A stretch of DNA of 64,000 nt, from contig NZ_JBLTWO010000001.1 in NCBI RefSeq assembly GCF_049889055.1, positions 248,001 to 312,000 on the forward strand, in the 5' to 3' direction. Below the pieces are notes generated by a model. That model ran no database searches, was not told the DNA's origin, and worked only from the letters and a program-made list of their open reading frames with translations. A program made the position numbers and the translations under genes. The DNA comes from Rhizorhabdus sp049889055. Lineage in GTDB: Bacteria; Pseudomonadota; Alphaproteobacteria; Sphingomonadales; Sphingomonadaceae. Below are positions 17,728-27,020 of the stretch, in pieces (the stretch's first letter is position 1; every line of letters begins with the position of its first letter).

Positions 17728-18942
17728 TTGGATTATCAGCGCGTATTCACCCAGGCGATCGACCGTCTGCATGCGGAAGGCCGCTACCGCGTATTCATCG
17801 ATATCCTGCGCAACAAGGGCATGTTCCCGAATGCGCGCTGCTTCGCAGGCCATAACGGACCGAAGCCGGTCACCGTCTGGTGCTCGAACGACTATCTCGC
17901 CATGGGACAGCATCCCTCGGTGATCGCCGCGATGGAAGAGGCGTTGCATGATGTCGGTGCCGGATCGGGCGGCACCCGCAACATAGGCGGCAATACCCAT
18001 TATCACGTCGATCTCGAAGCCGAGCTGGCCGACCTGCACGGCAAGGAAGGCGCGCTGCTCTTCACCTCGGGCTATGTCTCGAACGAGGCGACGCTGTCGA
18101 CCCTGGCGAAGGTCCTGCCGGGCTGCATCATCTTCTCGGATGAACTCAACCATGCCTCGATGATTGCGGGCATCCGCAATTCGGGCTGCGAGAAGCGGGT
18201 CTTCCGCCACAACGACCTCCCCCATCTCGAAGAACTGCTGGCCGCCGAGGATCCCGATGCGCCCAAGCTGATCGCTTTCGAAAGCGTCTACTCGATGGAC
18301 GGCGACGTTGCTCCGCTTCACGCGATCTGCGACCTCGCCGACAAATATAACGCGCTGACCTATCTGGACGAAGTCCATGCCGTCGGCATGTACGGCCCAC
18401 GCGGCGGTGGCATTTCTGACCGCGACGAAGCCGCCAGCCGCATCACCGTGATCGAAGGCACGCTGGGCAAAGCGTTCGGCGTGATGGGTGGCTATATCGC
18501 GGCGGATCAGATGATCATCGACGTGATCCGCAGCTATGCGCCGGGCTTCATCTTCACGACCTCGCTGTCGCCGGTGCTGGTCGCAGGTGCCCTCGCCAGC
18601 GTCCGCCATCTCAAGGCCTCCTCGGAGGAGCGCGACGGACAGCAGGCGGCGGCGGCTACGCTCAAGACGATGTTCGCCGACGCCGGTCTTCCGGTGATGC
18701 AGACTTCGACTCACATCGTTCCGCTGATGGTCGGCGATCCGGTCAAGGCCAAGAAGATCTCCGACATCCTCCTCGCCGAATATGGCGTCTATGTGCAGCC
18801 GATCAATTATCCGACCGTGCCGCGCGGTACCGAGCGGCTGCGCTTCACGCCGGGTCCGGCGCACAGCGAGTCGATGATGCGCGAACTGACCCAGGCGCTG
18901 CTCGAGATCTGGGACCGGATGGAGATGCGGCTGGCGGCCTGA
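17728..18942 (+). CDS. hemA: 5-aminolevulinate synthase
   Basis: PLP enzyme condensing glycine and succinyl-CoA to 5-aminolevulinate, the first step of the alphaproteobacterial (C4) heme pathway. 404 residues. The PLP-binding lysine is K248 in TLGKAFGVMGGY; also conserved are NDYLAMGQHP, GSGGTRNIGGN, YLDEVHAVGMYG and NYPTVPRGTERLR. The start is a TTG at 17728 (residues MDYQRVFTQA) with a purine-rich GGGGAGCAGGG upstream, a non-ATG start that fits the protein family exactly. A TTG start may limit expression of this pathway-entry enzyme. It is convergent with the chemoreceptor gene. Confidence 0.97.
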   Translation: MDYQRVFTQAIDRLHAEGRYRVFIDILRNKGMFPNARCFAGHNGPKPVTVWCSNDYLAMGQHPSVIAAMEEALHDVGAGSGGTRNIGGNTHYHVDLEAELADLHGKEGALLFTSGYVSNEATLSTLAKVLPGCIIFSDELNHASMIAGIRNSGCEKRVFRHNDLPHLEELLAAEDPDAPKLIAFESVYSMDGDVAPLHAICDLADKYNALTYLDEVHAVGMYGPRGGGISDRDEAASRITVIEGTLGKAFGVMGGYIAADQMIIDVIRSYAPGFIFTTSLSPVLVAGALASVRHLKASSEERDGQQAAAATLKTMFADAGLPVMQTSTHIVPLMVGDPVKAKKISDILLAEYGVYVQPINYPTVPRGTERLRFTPGPAHSESMMRELTQALLEIWDRMEMRLAA

Positions 18943-18973
18943 TCCGCCGCCCGGCCTTCGGCCCGGATCAGGC
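18937..18973. terminator. Bidirectional hairpin covering both stop codons of hemA and the MCP gene
   Basis: GCCTGATCCG pairs with CGGATCAGGC around a GC-rich centre. The TGA of hemA (18940-18942) and that of the convergent receptor gene (18968-18970) lie in mirrored positions inside the arms. No U-run is visible, but the symmetric placement suggests a shared 3'-end structure. Confidence 0.5.
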
Positions 18974-20518
18974 GGTGCGCAGCTGCGATACGAAGCGTTC
19001 GGTTACGCGCTGCAGTTGGCGCGACTGATCGAGCAGATTGCCGGCTGCGCCCCGCACCTGACCCGACAATTGTCCCGCTTCGCTGGCCACCGCTGCGACA
19101 TGGTTGACGCGGGCAGCCATTGCGTCGGCATCCTCAGCCGTGTGGCGCGCATTGGCTTCGAGCAGTTGAGCGGTGTCGCGCTGCGCCGACAGCATCTCAC
19201 GAATGCGCGTAGCGGCGACACTGAGATCTTCGACCACGTCGAGCACATCCCCGAGCGAGCTTTCCGCCACGCGCGCGCCGGCATGGACGCGGTCGATCAG
19301 CGCACTGATTTCCTCGGTCGCGCGTGACGCCTGGGTGGCGAGGCTCTTGACCTCGGTCGCGACCACCGCGAACCCCTGCCCCGCCTCGCCGGCGCGAGCC
19401 GCCTCGATCGTCGCATTGAGCGCGAGCAAATTGGTGTTCGACGCGATCGCCTGAATCTTGCCGGTGAACTCTCCTATGTCGGTTGCCCGCGCGGACAGCG
19501 ACCGGACCGCCTTGTCGCCGGTGGCCGAGTTCGCCCGCGCCCGCGCGCTCAGCTGAGCCTGCTGGTCCACGCTCGCGGCGATGCCGGAGATCGAATGGGA
19601 AAGGTCGCCGACGCTCTGCGCGACGGTCCGCGCCGCATCCGACGCGCGCGCGGCCTGCAGTGCGACGGCGGCGCTCTGCTCGCTGCTGTCATTGGCCAGA
19701 TCGCTGAGCGCGCCAGCGGCGCTCTCAAGCTGCAGGGCAGCCGCGCCCAGCGAGGTGACGACACCATGGACCGAGGATTCGAACTCGCCGGCCAGCGCGA
19801 CCAGCTCCTGCCGCCGCGCCTCCTGCATCTCCTGCTCGCGCTCCTCGCGGCGCCGCCGTTCGGCCGCCGTGCGCAAATCGGCCGCTGCGACCGCCGCCAG
19901 CGCGCGCTCTGCCGCCTCCTGCGCCGCCCGCGCCTCGGCCGCAGCAGCTTCCGCTTCGCGTGCCAGCCGCTCGCTCTCGTGGCGGGCCTGTCCCTGACGG
20001 ATCAGCAAGTCGCCCAGTTGCATGCCGATATGGCTGAGCAGGGCGCATTGCAGCACGACCGCCGCGCCATGGACAAACACCCGCATCAGATCGCCGCCGC
20101 CGTAAAACACCCATTGCGGCGCGAGAAAGTCGAGGACGAGGTGGTGTACCGCGACGAGCCCGGAGGCGAGTAGGATCGGCCGCCAGTCACATAATATGGT
20201 CAGGCTGGCGAGCGCGACGAAGAAATACATGTGCATGTCCATCTGCCACTGATGGCCGGACAGGCTATAGACCAGGATCGCGGGCTGCGCGGCCGCGAGC
20301 ACCCCGACGGCCATTCGGCTCCGCGCATCATGTTTGCCCTGCAGCGCCGCGCGCATCGGCAGCACATTGAGGGCAGCCGACAGGAGGATGGCCATCGGCA
20401 ACGGCGTCAGAAATCCCGCGGCCATCGCCAGCGCCAGCAGCACGGTGAAGGCCACGCCGCTCCAGCTGATGAGCTTCATCCCGCGCTGGCGAAGGACATC
20501 GAGTTCGACAATACGCAT
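18968..20518 (-). CDS. Methyl-accepting chemotaxis protein with multi-pass membrane input domain
   Basis: A 516-residue receptor feeding the CheA/CheW pathway. Residues 1-165 hold about six hydrophobic helices with short loops, including SLSGHQWQMDMHMYFFVALA and VAVHHLVLDFL, rather than the usual two helices plus periplasmic sensor. No HAMP domain is obvious. An Ala/Glu/Arg-rich coiled coil (about 180-245) leads into the signalling domain. The cytoplasmic tip is in IASNTNLLALNATIEAARAG followed by GQGFAVVATEVKSLA. The conserved Trp/His-rich membrane region suggests sensing within the membrane (metal, energy state or small molecule); this is inference. No che genes are in the window. The ATG at 20518 has GGAG upstream. 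Confidence 0.93.
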   Translation of the reverse strand: MRIVELDVLRQRGMKLISWSGVAFTVLLALAMAAGFLTPLPMAILLSAALNVLPMRAALQGKHDARSRMAVGVLAAAQPAILVYSLSGHQWQMDMHMYFFVALASLTILCDWRPILLASGLVAVHHLVLDFLAPQWVFYGGGDLMRVFVHGAAVVLQCALLSHIGMQLGDLLIRQGQARHESERLAREAEAAAAEARAAQEAAERALAAVAAADLRTAAERRRREEREQEMQEARRQELVALAGEFESSVHGVVTSLGAAALQLESAAGALSDLANDSSEQSAAVALQAARASDAARTVAQSVGDLSHSISGIAASVDQQAQLSARARANSATGDKAVRSLSARATDIGEFTGKIQAIASNTNLLALNATIEAARAGEAGQGFAVVATEVKSLATQASRATEEISALIDRVHAGARVAESSLGDVLDVVEDLSVAATRIREMLSAQRDTAQLLEANARHTAEDADAMAARVNHVAAVASEAGQLSGQVRGAAGNLLDQSRQLQRVTERFVSQLRTA

Positions 20519-20794
20519 CGGATCTCCGGAAACAGCCGCCTACGCCGCGAATCGCTGGACGCGCGACATCGGTCGGAAATCTCGCTTCCGTCCGTAGGTT
20601 TACGGGGTTAGCGAATGGCTAACGATGCGACGAACCGACGCAGCGTCGGGATTTTTTCTGTCCCGGACGTCGCATATTGCCGCGCCCGCCGCTTTGGCCT
20701 ATACCCCTGTCACCTCTCGACATTGGAAACTCTGCCGAGGCCGGATGCGGAAGCACCCGGCGCAAGGCCGGCTGCGTTTCGAACAGGAGCATGG

Positions 20795-21319
20795 ATGGCG
20801 GACATCGCCGAGCTGAAGACGTTGATCGAACCCGAGGCAAAGGCCCTGGGTCTCGAACTCGTGCGTGTCGCCTTTTTTGGCGGCAAGAGCGATCCGACAC
20901 TGCAGATCATGGCGGAGCGGCCCGACACCCGTCAGCTGGATATTTCCGACTGCGAGGCCCTTTCACGGCGTATTTCCGAGAAGTTCGACGAGCTCGACCC
21001 GATCGAGGAAGCCTATCGTCTGGAGGTCAGCTCCCCCGGCATAGATCGTCCGCTCACCCGGGTTCAGGACTGGATCGACTGGGCGGGATTCGATGCACGG
21101 GTCAAGCTGTCGTCGCCACTCAACGGCCGCAAGCAGTTCGACGGCCGGATCGTTGTCAGCGATGGCGACTCGGTCACGCTGGATGTAAACAAAGTGGGTG
21201 AGGTCGCGGTGCCGCTGGCGCAGATCGCCGGCGCGAAGCTGATCCTGACCGATGCTCTCATCAAGGCCACCGCGCCGCTCTCGACCGAGGGCGCGGACAA
21301 GATTCAACTGGAAGGATAA
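20795..21319 (+). CDS. rimP: Ribosome maturation factor RimP
   Basis: Needed for late 30S subunit assembly. 174 residues from the ATG at 20795 (ADIAELKTLI), with AGGAG just upstream; an earlier in-frame ATG at 20615 adds non-homologous sequence. The N-terminal domain has LELVRVAFFGG and ISDCEALSRRISEKFDE; then YRLEVSSPGIDRPL, the hallmark RimP motif, and a C-terminal SH3-like barrel. First gene of the rimP-nusA-tautomerase-ylxRQ-infB-rbfA operon; nusA starts 6 bp after its stop. Confidence 0.97.
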   Translation: MADIAELKTLIEPEAKALGLELVRVAFFGGKSDPTLQIMAERPDTRQLDISDCEALSRRISEKFDELDPIEEAYRLEVSSPGIDRPLTRVQDWIDWAGFDARVKLSSPLNGRKQFDGRIVVSDGDSVTLDVNKVGEVAVPLAQIAGAKLILTDALIKATAPLSTEGADKIQLEG

Positions 21320-21325
21320 GTCGTC

Positions 21326-22924
21326 ATGGCCACCGCCATTTCCGCGAACCGGGCAGAGCTTCTCGCGATTGCCGATGCCGTCGCCCGGGAAAAGCTGATC
21401 GATCGCGAAATCGTGATCGAGGCGATGGAGGACGCGATCCAGCGCGCCGCCCGCGCGCGCTACGGCGCCGAGAATGACATTCGCGCCAAGATCGACTCCA
21501 AGACCGGCGACATGCGCCTGTGGCGCGTCGTCGAGGTGGTCGAGCAGGTCGACGACTTCTTCAAGCAGGTGTCGGTGCCCGACGCGCAGAAGCTGCAAAA
21601 GGGTGCGGCCATCGGCGATTTCATCGTCGACCCGCTGCCCCCGATCGAATTCGGCCGCATCGCCGCGCAGGCCGCGAAGCAGGTAATCTTCCAGAAGGTC
21701 CGCGATGCCGAACGCGAGCGTCAATATGACGAGTTCAAGGACCGCGCCGGCGAGATCATCACCGGTGTCGTCAAGCGGGTCGAGTTCGGCCATGTCGTGG
21801 TCGATCTGGGCCGCGCCGAAGGCGTCATCCGCCGCGATCAGCAGATCCCGCGCGAAGTCGTCCGCGTCGGTGACCGCGTCCGCAGCCTGATCCTGAGCGT
21901 CCGCCGCGAAAATCGCGGGCCGCAGATCTTCCTGAGCCGCGCACACCCCGACTTCATGAAGAAGCTGTTCGCGCAGGAAGTGCCCGAAATCTACGACGGC
22001 ATCATCGAGATCAAGGCCGCCGCCCGCGATCCGGGCAGCCGCGCCAAGATCGGCGTGATCAGCCATGACGGTTCGATCGACCCGGTCGGTGCCTGCGTCG
22101 GCATGAAGGGCAGCCGCGTGCAGGCCGTCGTGCAGGAAATGCAGGGCGAGAAGATCGACATCATCCCCTGGTCGCCCGACACCGCCACCTTCGTCGTCAA
22201 CGCGCTGCAGCCTGCCCAGGTCTCGCGCGTCGTCATCGACGAAGAGGAAGAGCGCATCGAAGTGGTGGTTCCCGACGACCAGCTGAGCCTCGCCATCGGC
22301 CGCCGTGGCCAGAATGTCCGCCTCGCCAGCCAGCTGACGGGCAAGGCGATCGACATTCTGACCGAGGCCGACGCCAGCGAGAAGCGCCAGAAGGAGTTCA
22401 TCCAGAACTCCGAGATGTTCCAGAACGAGCTCGACGTCGACGAGACGCTTGCCCAGCTGCTGGTCGCCGAAGGCTTCGGCGCGCTGGAAGAGGTCGCCTA
22501 TGTCGAACTCGACGAACTCGCCTCGATCGAGGGCTTCGACGAGGAGCTGGGTGCCGAGCTGCAGAGCCGCGCGCAGGAAGCGCTGGAGCGCCGCGAAGCC
22601 GCCGCCCGCGAAGAGCGCCGCACGCTTGGCGTCGAGGATGCGCTGGCCGAGCTGCCCTATCTGACCGAAGCGATGCTGGTCACGCTGGGCAAGGCAGGGA
22701 TCAGGACGCTCGACGATCTGGCGGATCTCGCCACCGACGAGCTCATCCAGAAGAAGCGCGCCGACCAGCGCCGCCGCCAGAACGACCGCGGCGACCGGAG
22801 CGATCGCGGAGGTAACGAGGAAGGCAATAAGGGTGGCGTTCTGGCCGAATATGGCCTGAGCGAGGATCAGGGCAATGAGATCATCATGGCCGCCCGCGCC
22901 CACTGGTTCACCGACGAGGCCTGA
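21326..22924 (+). CDS. nusA: Transcription termination/antitermination factor NusA
   Basis: RNA polymerase-binding elongation factor. 532 residues, in order: NusA N-terminal domain (REKLIDREIVIEAMEDAIQ), S1 domain (ITGVVKRVEFGHVVVDLG, then AEGVIRRDQ) and KH domains (VGACVGMKGSRVQAV and LAIGRRGQNVRLAS). The C-terminal acidic helix-hairpin-helix repeats (LAQLLVAEGFGALEEVAYV and LADLATDEL) lie before a charged linker. Its place between rimP and infB is the classical order. It starts with ATG at 21326. Confidence 0.97.
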   Translation: MATAISANRAELLAIADAVAREKLIDREIVIEAMEDAIQRAARARYGAENDIRAKIDSKTGDMRLWRVVEVVEQVDDFFKQVSVPDAQKLQKGAAIGDFIVDPLPPIEFGRIAAQAAKQVIFQKVRDAERERQYDEFKDRAGEIITGVVKRVEFGHVVVDLGRAEGVIRRDQQIPREVVRVGDRVRSLILSVRRENRGPQIFLSRAHPDFMKKLFAQEVPEIYDGIIEIKAAARDPGSRAKIGVISHDGSIDPVGACVGMKGSRVQAVVQEMQGEKIDIIPWSPDTATFVVNALQPAQVSRVVIDEEEERIEVVVPDDQLSLAIGRRGQNVRLASQLTGKAIDILTEADASEKRQKEFIQNSEMFQNELDVDETLAQLLVAEGFGALEEVAYVELDELASIEGFDEELGAELQSRAQEALERREAAAREERRTLGVEDALAELPYLTEAMLVTLGKAGIRTLDDLADLATDELIQKKRADQRRRQNDRGDRSDRGGNEEGNKGGVLAEYGLSEDQGNEIIMAARAHWFTDEA

Positions 22925-22930
22925 TCGCCC

Positions 22931-23161
22931 ATGCCCTTCGTCGACATCCGCATCGCCGGCACAGCCAGCCGCGTCCAGAAAGCCGCCATCGTCGCAGACG
23001 TGACGGCCAGCCTTGGCGCGCATCTCGGCAAGCCGGCGAGCGCGGTGCAGGTGACCATCACCGAAGTGTCGACGGAGAATTATGGCGCAGGCGGCGTTCT
23101 CATTGCCGATCGCCCGGCAAGTCCAGCGCAGGAGGTCGCTTCTGCGAATGGCCCACGATGA
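22931..23161 (+). CDS. 4-oxalocrotonate tautomerase-like protein
   Basis: A 76-residue member of the tautomerase superfamily. The catalytic N-terminal proline is present (M-P-FVDIRIAG, Pro1 after Met removal), and the body VTASLGAHLGKPASAVQVTITEV follows the beta-alpha-beta monomer fold of 4-OT. The enzyme's substrate is unknown. Its position is odd: it lies 6 bp after nusA and overlaps the ylxR/ylxQ gene by 14 bp, inside an otherwise universal translation operon. It may have been inserted into the operon in this lineage and be co-expressed with it. Confidence 0.88.
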   Translation: MPFVDIRIAGTASRVQKAAIVADVTASLGAHLGKPASAVQVTITEVSTENYGAGGVLIADRPASPAQEVASANGPR

Positions 23162-23885
23162 CCATGCTCCGCTAATCGTCGATACCGACGCACCTCGCCG
23201 TACCGGCGGGGGCAGCAAGACCGCGCCTGAGCGCAAATGCATTTTGTCGGGCGAGCGCGATCCGCGCGACACCCTGATTCGCCTTGCCCTCTCGCCGGAT
23301 GGTCTGGTGCTGCCCGACCTGCGGGCAAAGGCGCCCGGCCGCGGGGCCTGGATCGGCGTCGACCGGCCCACGCTCGAGACAGCGCTCGCCAAGGGCAAGC
23401 TCAAGGGCGCACTGTCGCGGGCGTTCAAGACCGGCGAGATCACCATAGCGCCAGAATTGCCCGCTCTGATCGAAGACGGCCTGCTGCGGGCTGCGCTCGA
23501 CCGGCTGGGTCTGGAAATGCGGTCCGGCGCGGTACTGACCGGCAGCGACCGGATCGGCGAAGCCGCGCGACGCGGCCAGCTGGGGCTGCTTATCCACGCC
23601 TCGGACGCGTCCGAAGACGGCAATCGGAAACTCGATCAAGCCTTTCGCGTCGGGCTCGACGCCGAGGGTGAAGACCTGCGCGGGGTAGTAATTCCGGCGG
23701 ATCGCACCATATTGTCGATGGCGCTTGGGCGCGACAATGTGGTACATATTGGTGTGACTGTGCCGGCATCCGCCGCGCGCGTCGCAGACGCTTTGAGCCG
23801 CTGGTGCGGTTTCATTGGACGTTCGGAAAGCGCTACAGCCTTGCGGAAGCTATCCGCAGGGTCCATCCGCGCTACGGAATTTTGA
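23148..23885 (+). CDS. YlxR (DUF448)-YlxQ (L7Ae-like) fusion RNA-binding protein
   Basis: About 245 residues from the ATG at 23148 (MAHDDHAPLI). The N-terminal YlxR domain has ERKCILSGERDPRDTLIRLA and APGRGAWIGVDRPTLETAL. A C-terminal L7Ae/L30e-like domain follows from about residue 110 (RSGAVLTGSDRIGEAARRGQ, LLIHASDASEDGNRK). In many bacteria ylxR and ylxQ are separate genes between nusA and infB; alphaproteobacteria often fuse them, as here. YlxR has been linked to RNase P and nucleoid functions in other species. The start overlaps the tautomerase gene, suggesting coupling. Confidence 0.92.
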   Translation: MAHDDHAPLIVDTDAPRRTGGGSKTAPERKCILSGERDPRDTLIRLALSPDGLVLPDLRAKAPGRGAWIGVDRPTLETALAKGKLKGALSRAFKTGEITIAPELPALIEDGLLRAALDRLGLEMRSGAVLTGSDRIGEAARRGQLGLLIHASDASEDGNRKLDQAFRVGLDAEGEDLRGVVIPADRTILSMALGRDNVVHIGVTVPASAARVADALSRWCGFIGRSESATALRKLSAGSIRATEF

Positions 23886-23913
23886 AGTTCGAAGTGAAGG
23901 GTTCGGTTACCAG

Positions 23914-26499
23914 ATGAGCGATAACGACAAGCCGAAACTGGGAATGCGCGCGCCGCTGGGCCTCAAGCGCACGGTGGAGACGGGTCAGGTGAAGCAGAGC
24001 TTCAGCCATGGCCGTTCGAACACCGTTGTGGTCGAGGTGAAGCGCCGCCGCGTGCTCGGTCGGCCGGGCGAAGCCGAACCTCTGGTCGAAGAGGCAGCAG
24101 CACCCGCTCCTGCGCCGCAGGCGCCGGCGCGTGCGCCCGCTGCGGAAACGCCGCCCCCGCCCCGTCCCGTCGCTCCGCCGCCGGCCGCCCGCCCCGCACC
24201 CGCCCCGATCACGCGCGCCATGACGCCGCTGGAACGCCGTGAAATGCAGGAGCGGCTGCTGCGCGAGGCTGAAGAGGCCCGCATGGCTGCGCTCGAGGAA
24301 ACGCGCCGCCGCGAGGAGCGGGCCAAGGCTGAGGCGACAGAGGAAGAGCGTCGCCGCGCCGAGGAAAACCGCCGCACCGAGGAGGAAGCCGGGAAGGCTC
24401 CCGTTCCGGCTTCGACCGACGCCGCTGCGGAACCGGCTCCCGCCCCTGCGGTTGCGGAAGAGCCGGCTGCTGACGCTCCCGCAGCAGCAGCGCCTGCAGA
24501 GCGCCCCGCCAGCAACGCGCCGCCGCCCCGCCGCTTTACGCCGGTTTCCCCGGCCAAGCGTCCGGAACCGCCGCGTCCTCAGCAGCGCGACCGTAAGGGC
24601 GACGACCGCCGCCAGTCGGGCAAGCTCACCGTCACCCGTGCGCTCGACGACGATAGCGGCGCCCGCGCGCGTTCGCTCGCCGCACTGAAGCGTGCGCGTG
24701 AAAAGGACAAGCGCGCCCACCAGGCGGGCACCGTCCAGCAGAAGCAGGTGCGCGACGTCGCGGTGCCCGAGACGATCACCGTTGGCGAACTCGCCAACCG
24801 TATGGCCGAGCGCGGCGCGGATCTGGTCAAGGCGCTGTTCAAGATGGGCATGCCCGTCACGGTGAACCAGTCGATCGACCAGGACACCGCCGAGCTGCTG
24901 GTCACCGAGTTCGGCCACAACATCAAGCGCGTGTCGGATTCCGACGTCGACCTCGTAACCTCCGACGACGTGGATTCGGAAGATACGCTGGTGACGCGCC
25001 CGCCGGTCGTTACGATCATGGGCCATGTCGATCATGGCAAGACCAGCCTGCTCGACGCTCTGCGCGGCACCGATGTCGCTTCGGGCGAGGCCGGCGGCAT
25101 CACCCAGCATATCGGCGCCTATCAGGTGCAGGTGAAGAGCGGCAACAAGATCACCTTCCTCGACACGCCAGGCCACGAAGCCTTCAGCGACATGCGTGCC
25201 CGCGGCGCCAACATCACCGACATCGTGGTGATCGTGGTCGCCGGGGACGACGGCCTGCGTCCGCAGACGATCGAGGCGATCAGCCACACCCGCGCGGCGG
25301 GCGTTCCGATGATCATCGCGATCAACAAGATGGACAAGCCGGGCTCCAACCCGCAGCGCGTTCGCGAGGCATTGCTGCAGCATGACGTGCAGGTCGAGAG
25401 CATGGGCGGCGACGTCCAGGAAGTCGAGGTCTCCGCGCTCAAGAAGACCGGTCTGGACGAACTGATCGACAAGATCGAGCTTCAGTCCGAAGTGCTCGAG
25501 CTCAAGGCCAACCCAGACCGCGCCGCAGAGGGCACGGTCGTCGAGGCGACCCTCGACAAGGGCCGTGGCGCCGTCGCCACGATCCTGGTCGGACGCGGCA
25601 CGCTCAAGGTCGGCGACATCTTCGTCGTCGGCGCCGAGAGCGGCAAGGTGCGCGCGCTGATCGACGACAAGGGGCGCAATGTGAAGGAGGCGGGTCCGTC
25701 CCAGCCGGTCGAAATTCTCGGCCTGTCGGGCGTGCCCAGCGCCGGCGACCAGTTGTCGGTCGTCGAGAACGAAGCCCGCGCCCGCGAGGTCGCGGCCTAT
25801 CGCGCCAGCGTCATCCAGCAGAAGCGCACCACGGCAGCTCCGGCCAGCCTGGAATCGATGTTCTCGGCGCTGCGCGAACAGAAGGCCCAGCAATATCCGG
25901 TCGTGGTCAAGGCCGATGCCCAGGGCTCGGTCGAAGCCATTGTCGGATCGCTCAACAAGATCTCGACCGATCTCATTCAGGTGCGCATCCTGCACGCCGG
26001 GGTCGGCGGCATCACCGAGAGCGATGTCACGCTGGCGGCCGCATCGCGCGCGCCGATCATCGGCTTCAATGTCCGCGCCAATGCGAAGGCCCGCGAGATC
26101 GCTACGCGCGACGGCGTCGCCCTCAAATATTACGACGTCATATACGATCTTCTCGACGAGATCCGCGCCGCCATGGCCGGCCAGCTCGGTCCGGAATATC
26201 TGGAGCATGTCGTCGGCCGCGCCGAAATCCGTGAGGTCTTCTCGGCAGGCAAGCATGGCAAGGCAGCCGGCCTGCTGGTTCTGGAGGGTTATATCCGCCA
26301 GAAGCTGCGCGCCCGCATCCTGCGCGACGACGTCATCATCTACAACGGCTCGATCTCGTCGCTGCGTCGCTTCAAGGACGACGTGCCGGAAGTTCGCGCC
26401 GGTCTGGAATGCGGCATCACGCTGGAAGCCACGACCGATATCAAGCCGGGCGACATCGTCGAGACCTTCGAGGTCGAGGAACGCGCGCGGACGCTCTGA
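23914..26499 (+). CDS. infB: Translation initiation factor IF-2
   Basis: GTPase that brings fMet-tRNA to the 30S subunit. 861 residues from the ATG at 23914 (MSDNDKPKLG). The N-terminal ~270 residues are a low-complexity Ala/Pro/Glu/Arg-rich region with an IF2-associated motif. The G domain begins near residue 367 with IMGHVDHGKTSLLD (G1), then FLDTPGHEAF (G3) and INKMDKPG (G4). The C-terminal IF2 domains follow, ending DIVETFEVEERARTL. The in-frame upstream extension (from 23815) overlaps ylxRQ and was rejected. rbfA follows after a hairpin. Confidence 0.98.
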   Translation: MSDNDKPKLGMRAPLGLKRTVETGQVKQSFSHGRSNTVVVEVKRRRVLGRPGEAEPLVEEAAAPAPAPQAPARAPAAETPPPPRPVAPPPAARPAPAPITRAMTPLERREMQERLLREAEEARMAALEETRRREERAKAEATEEERRRAEENRRTEEEAGKAPVPASTDAAAEPAPAPAVAEEPAADAPAAAAPAERPASNAPPPRRFTPVSPAKRPEPPRPQQRDRKGDDRRQSGKLTVTRALDDDSGARARSLAALKRAREKDKRAHQAGTVQQKQVRDVAVPETITVGELANRMAERGADLVKALFKMGMPVTVNQSIDQDTAELLVTEFGHNIKRVSDSDVDLVTSDDVDSEDTLVTRPPVVTIMGHVDHGKTSLLDALRGTDVASGEAGGITQHIGAYQVQVKSGNKITFLDTPGHEAFSDMRARGANITDIVVIVVAGDDGLRPQTIEAISHTRAAGVPMIIAINKMDKPGSNPQRVREALLQHDVQVESMGGDVQEVEVSALKKTGLDELIDKIELQSEVLELKANPDRAAEGTVVEATLDKGRGAVATILVGRGTLKVGDIFVVGAESGKVRALIDDKGRNVKEAGPSQPVEILGLSGVPSAGDQLSVVENEARAREVAAYRASVIQQKRTTAAPASLESMFSALREQKAQQYPVVVKADAQGSVEAIVGSLNKISTDLIQVRILHAGVGGITESDVTLAAASRAPIIGFNVRANAKAREIATRDGVALKYYDVIYDLLDEIRAAMAGQLGPEYLEHVVGRAEIREVFSAGKHGKAAGLLVLEGYIRQKLRARILRDDVIIYNGSISSLRRFKDDVPEVRAGLECGITLEATTDIKPGDIVETFEVEERARTL

Positions 26500-26530
26500 C
26501 GAGCATTTCGCCGCTGGACGTCAAAGCCAG

Positions 26531-26561
26531 GGGCCGGGCGTGGTCATGCCGCGCCCGGCCC
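26531..26561 (+). terminator. Strong hairpin between infB and rbfA
   Basis: A perfect 10-bp stem (GGGCCGGGCG with CGCCCGGCCC) around an 11-base loop, followed only by TTCGCC. Within an operon this is likely an attenuator or processing site rather than a full terminator. Confidence 0.5.
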
Positions 26562-26606
26562 TTCGCCTGACGGTAGCTGCGTAGCATTGCACGGAAAGGT
26601 TCACCC

Positions 26607-27017
26607 ATGCGTCGCAACGAGACCCAAGAAGGCCGTTCGGTCCGCCTGCTCCGCGTCGGCGAGCAGGTGCGCCATGCGCTGTCCGAAATATTGACCCGCG
26701 GCGAGGTTCATGACGATATCCTTGCCCGGCATATGGTTTCTGTCACCGAAGTGCGCATGTCGCCCGACCTGCGCCACGCCACCGTCTTCGTGAAGCCCCT
26801 GCTGGGCACCGACGAGGAGGCCGTGATCAAGGCGCTCCGTACCAACACCGCCTTCCTCCAGAGCGAGGTCGCGCGCCGCGTGAACACCAAATATGCGGCC
26901 AAGCTGAAATTCCTCGCCGACGAGAGCTTCGACGAAGGCAGCCACATCGACAGCCTGCTGCGCGCTCCCACCGTCGCCCGCGATCTGGAACGGGACGACG
27001 ATCAAAGCGAGGATTGA
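26607..27017 (+). CDS. rbfA: Ribosome-binding factor A
   Basis: Cold-shock-associated 30S maturation factor binding helix 1 of 16S rRNA. 136 residues with SVRLLRVGEQVRHALSEIL, VSVTEVRMSPDLRHATVFV and a C-terminal FDEGSHIDSLL, all typical of RbfA. Last gene of the rimP-infB operon; the usual next gene, truB, lies 5.6 kb away on the other strand, so the classical block has been split by the HPP, tdk and kinase genes. Confidence 0.96.
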   Translation: MRRNETQEGRSVRLLRVGEQVRHALSEILTRGEVHDDILARHMVSVTEVRMSPDLRHATVFVKPLLGTDEEAVIKALRTNTAFLQSEVARRVNTKYAAKLKFLADESFDEGSHIDSLLRAPTVARDLERDDDQSED

Positions 27018-27020
27018 CGG

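Noticed and set aside
20963..23623. Minus-strand frame of about 886 codons opposite rimP and nusA
   Set aside because: Antisense to strongly conserved genes; lacks natural protein features.
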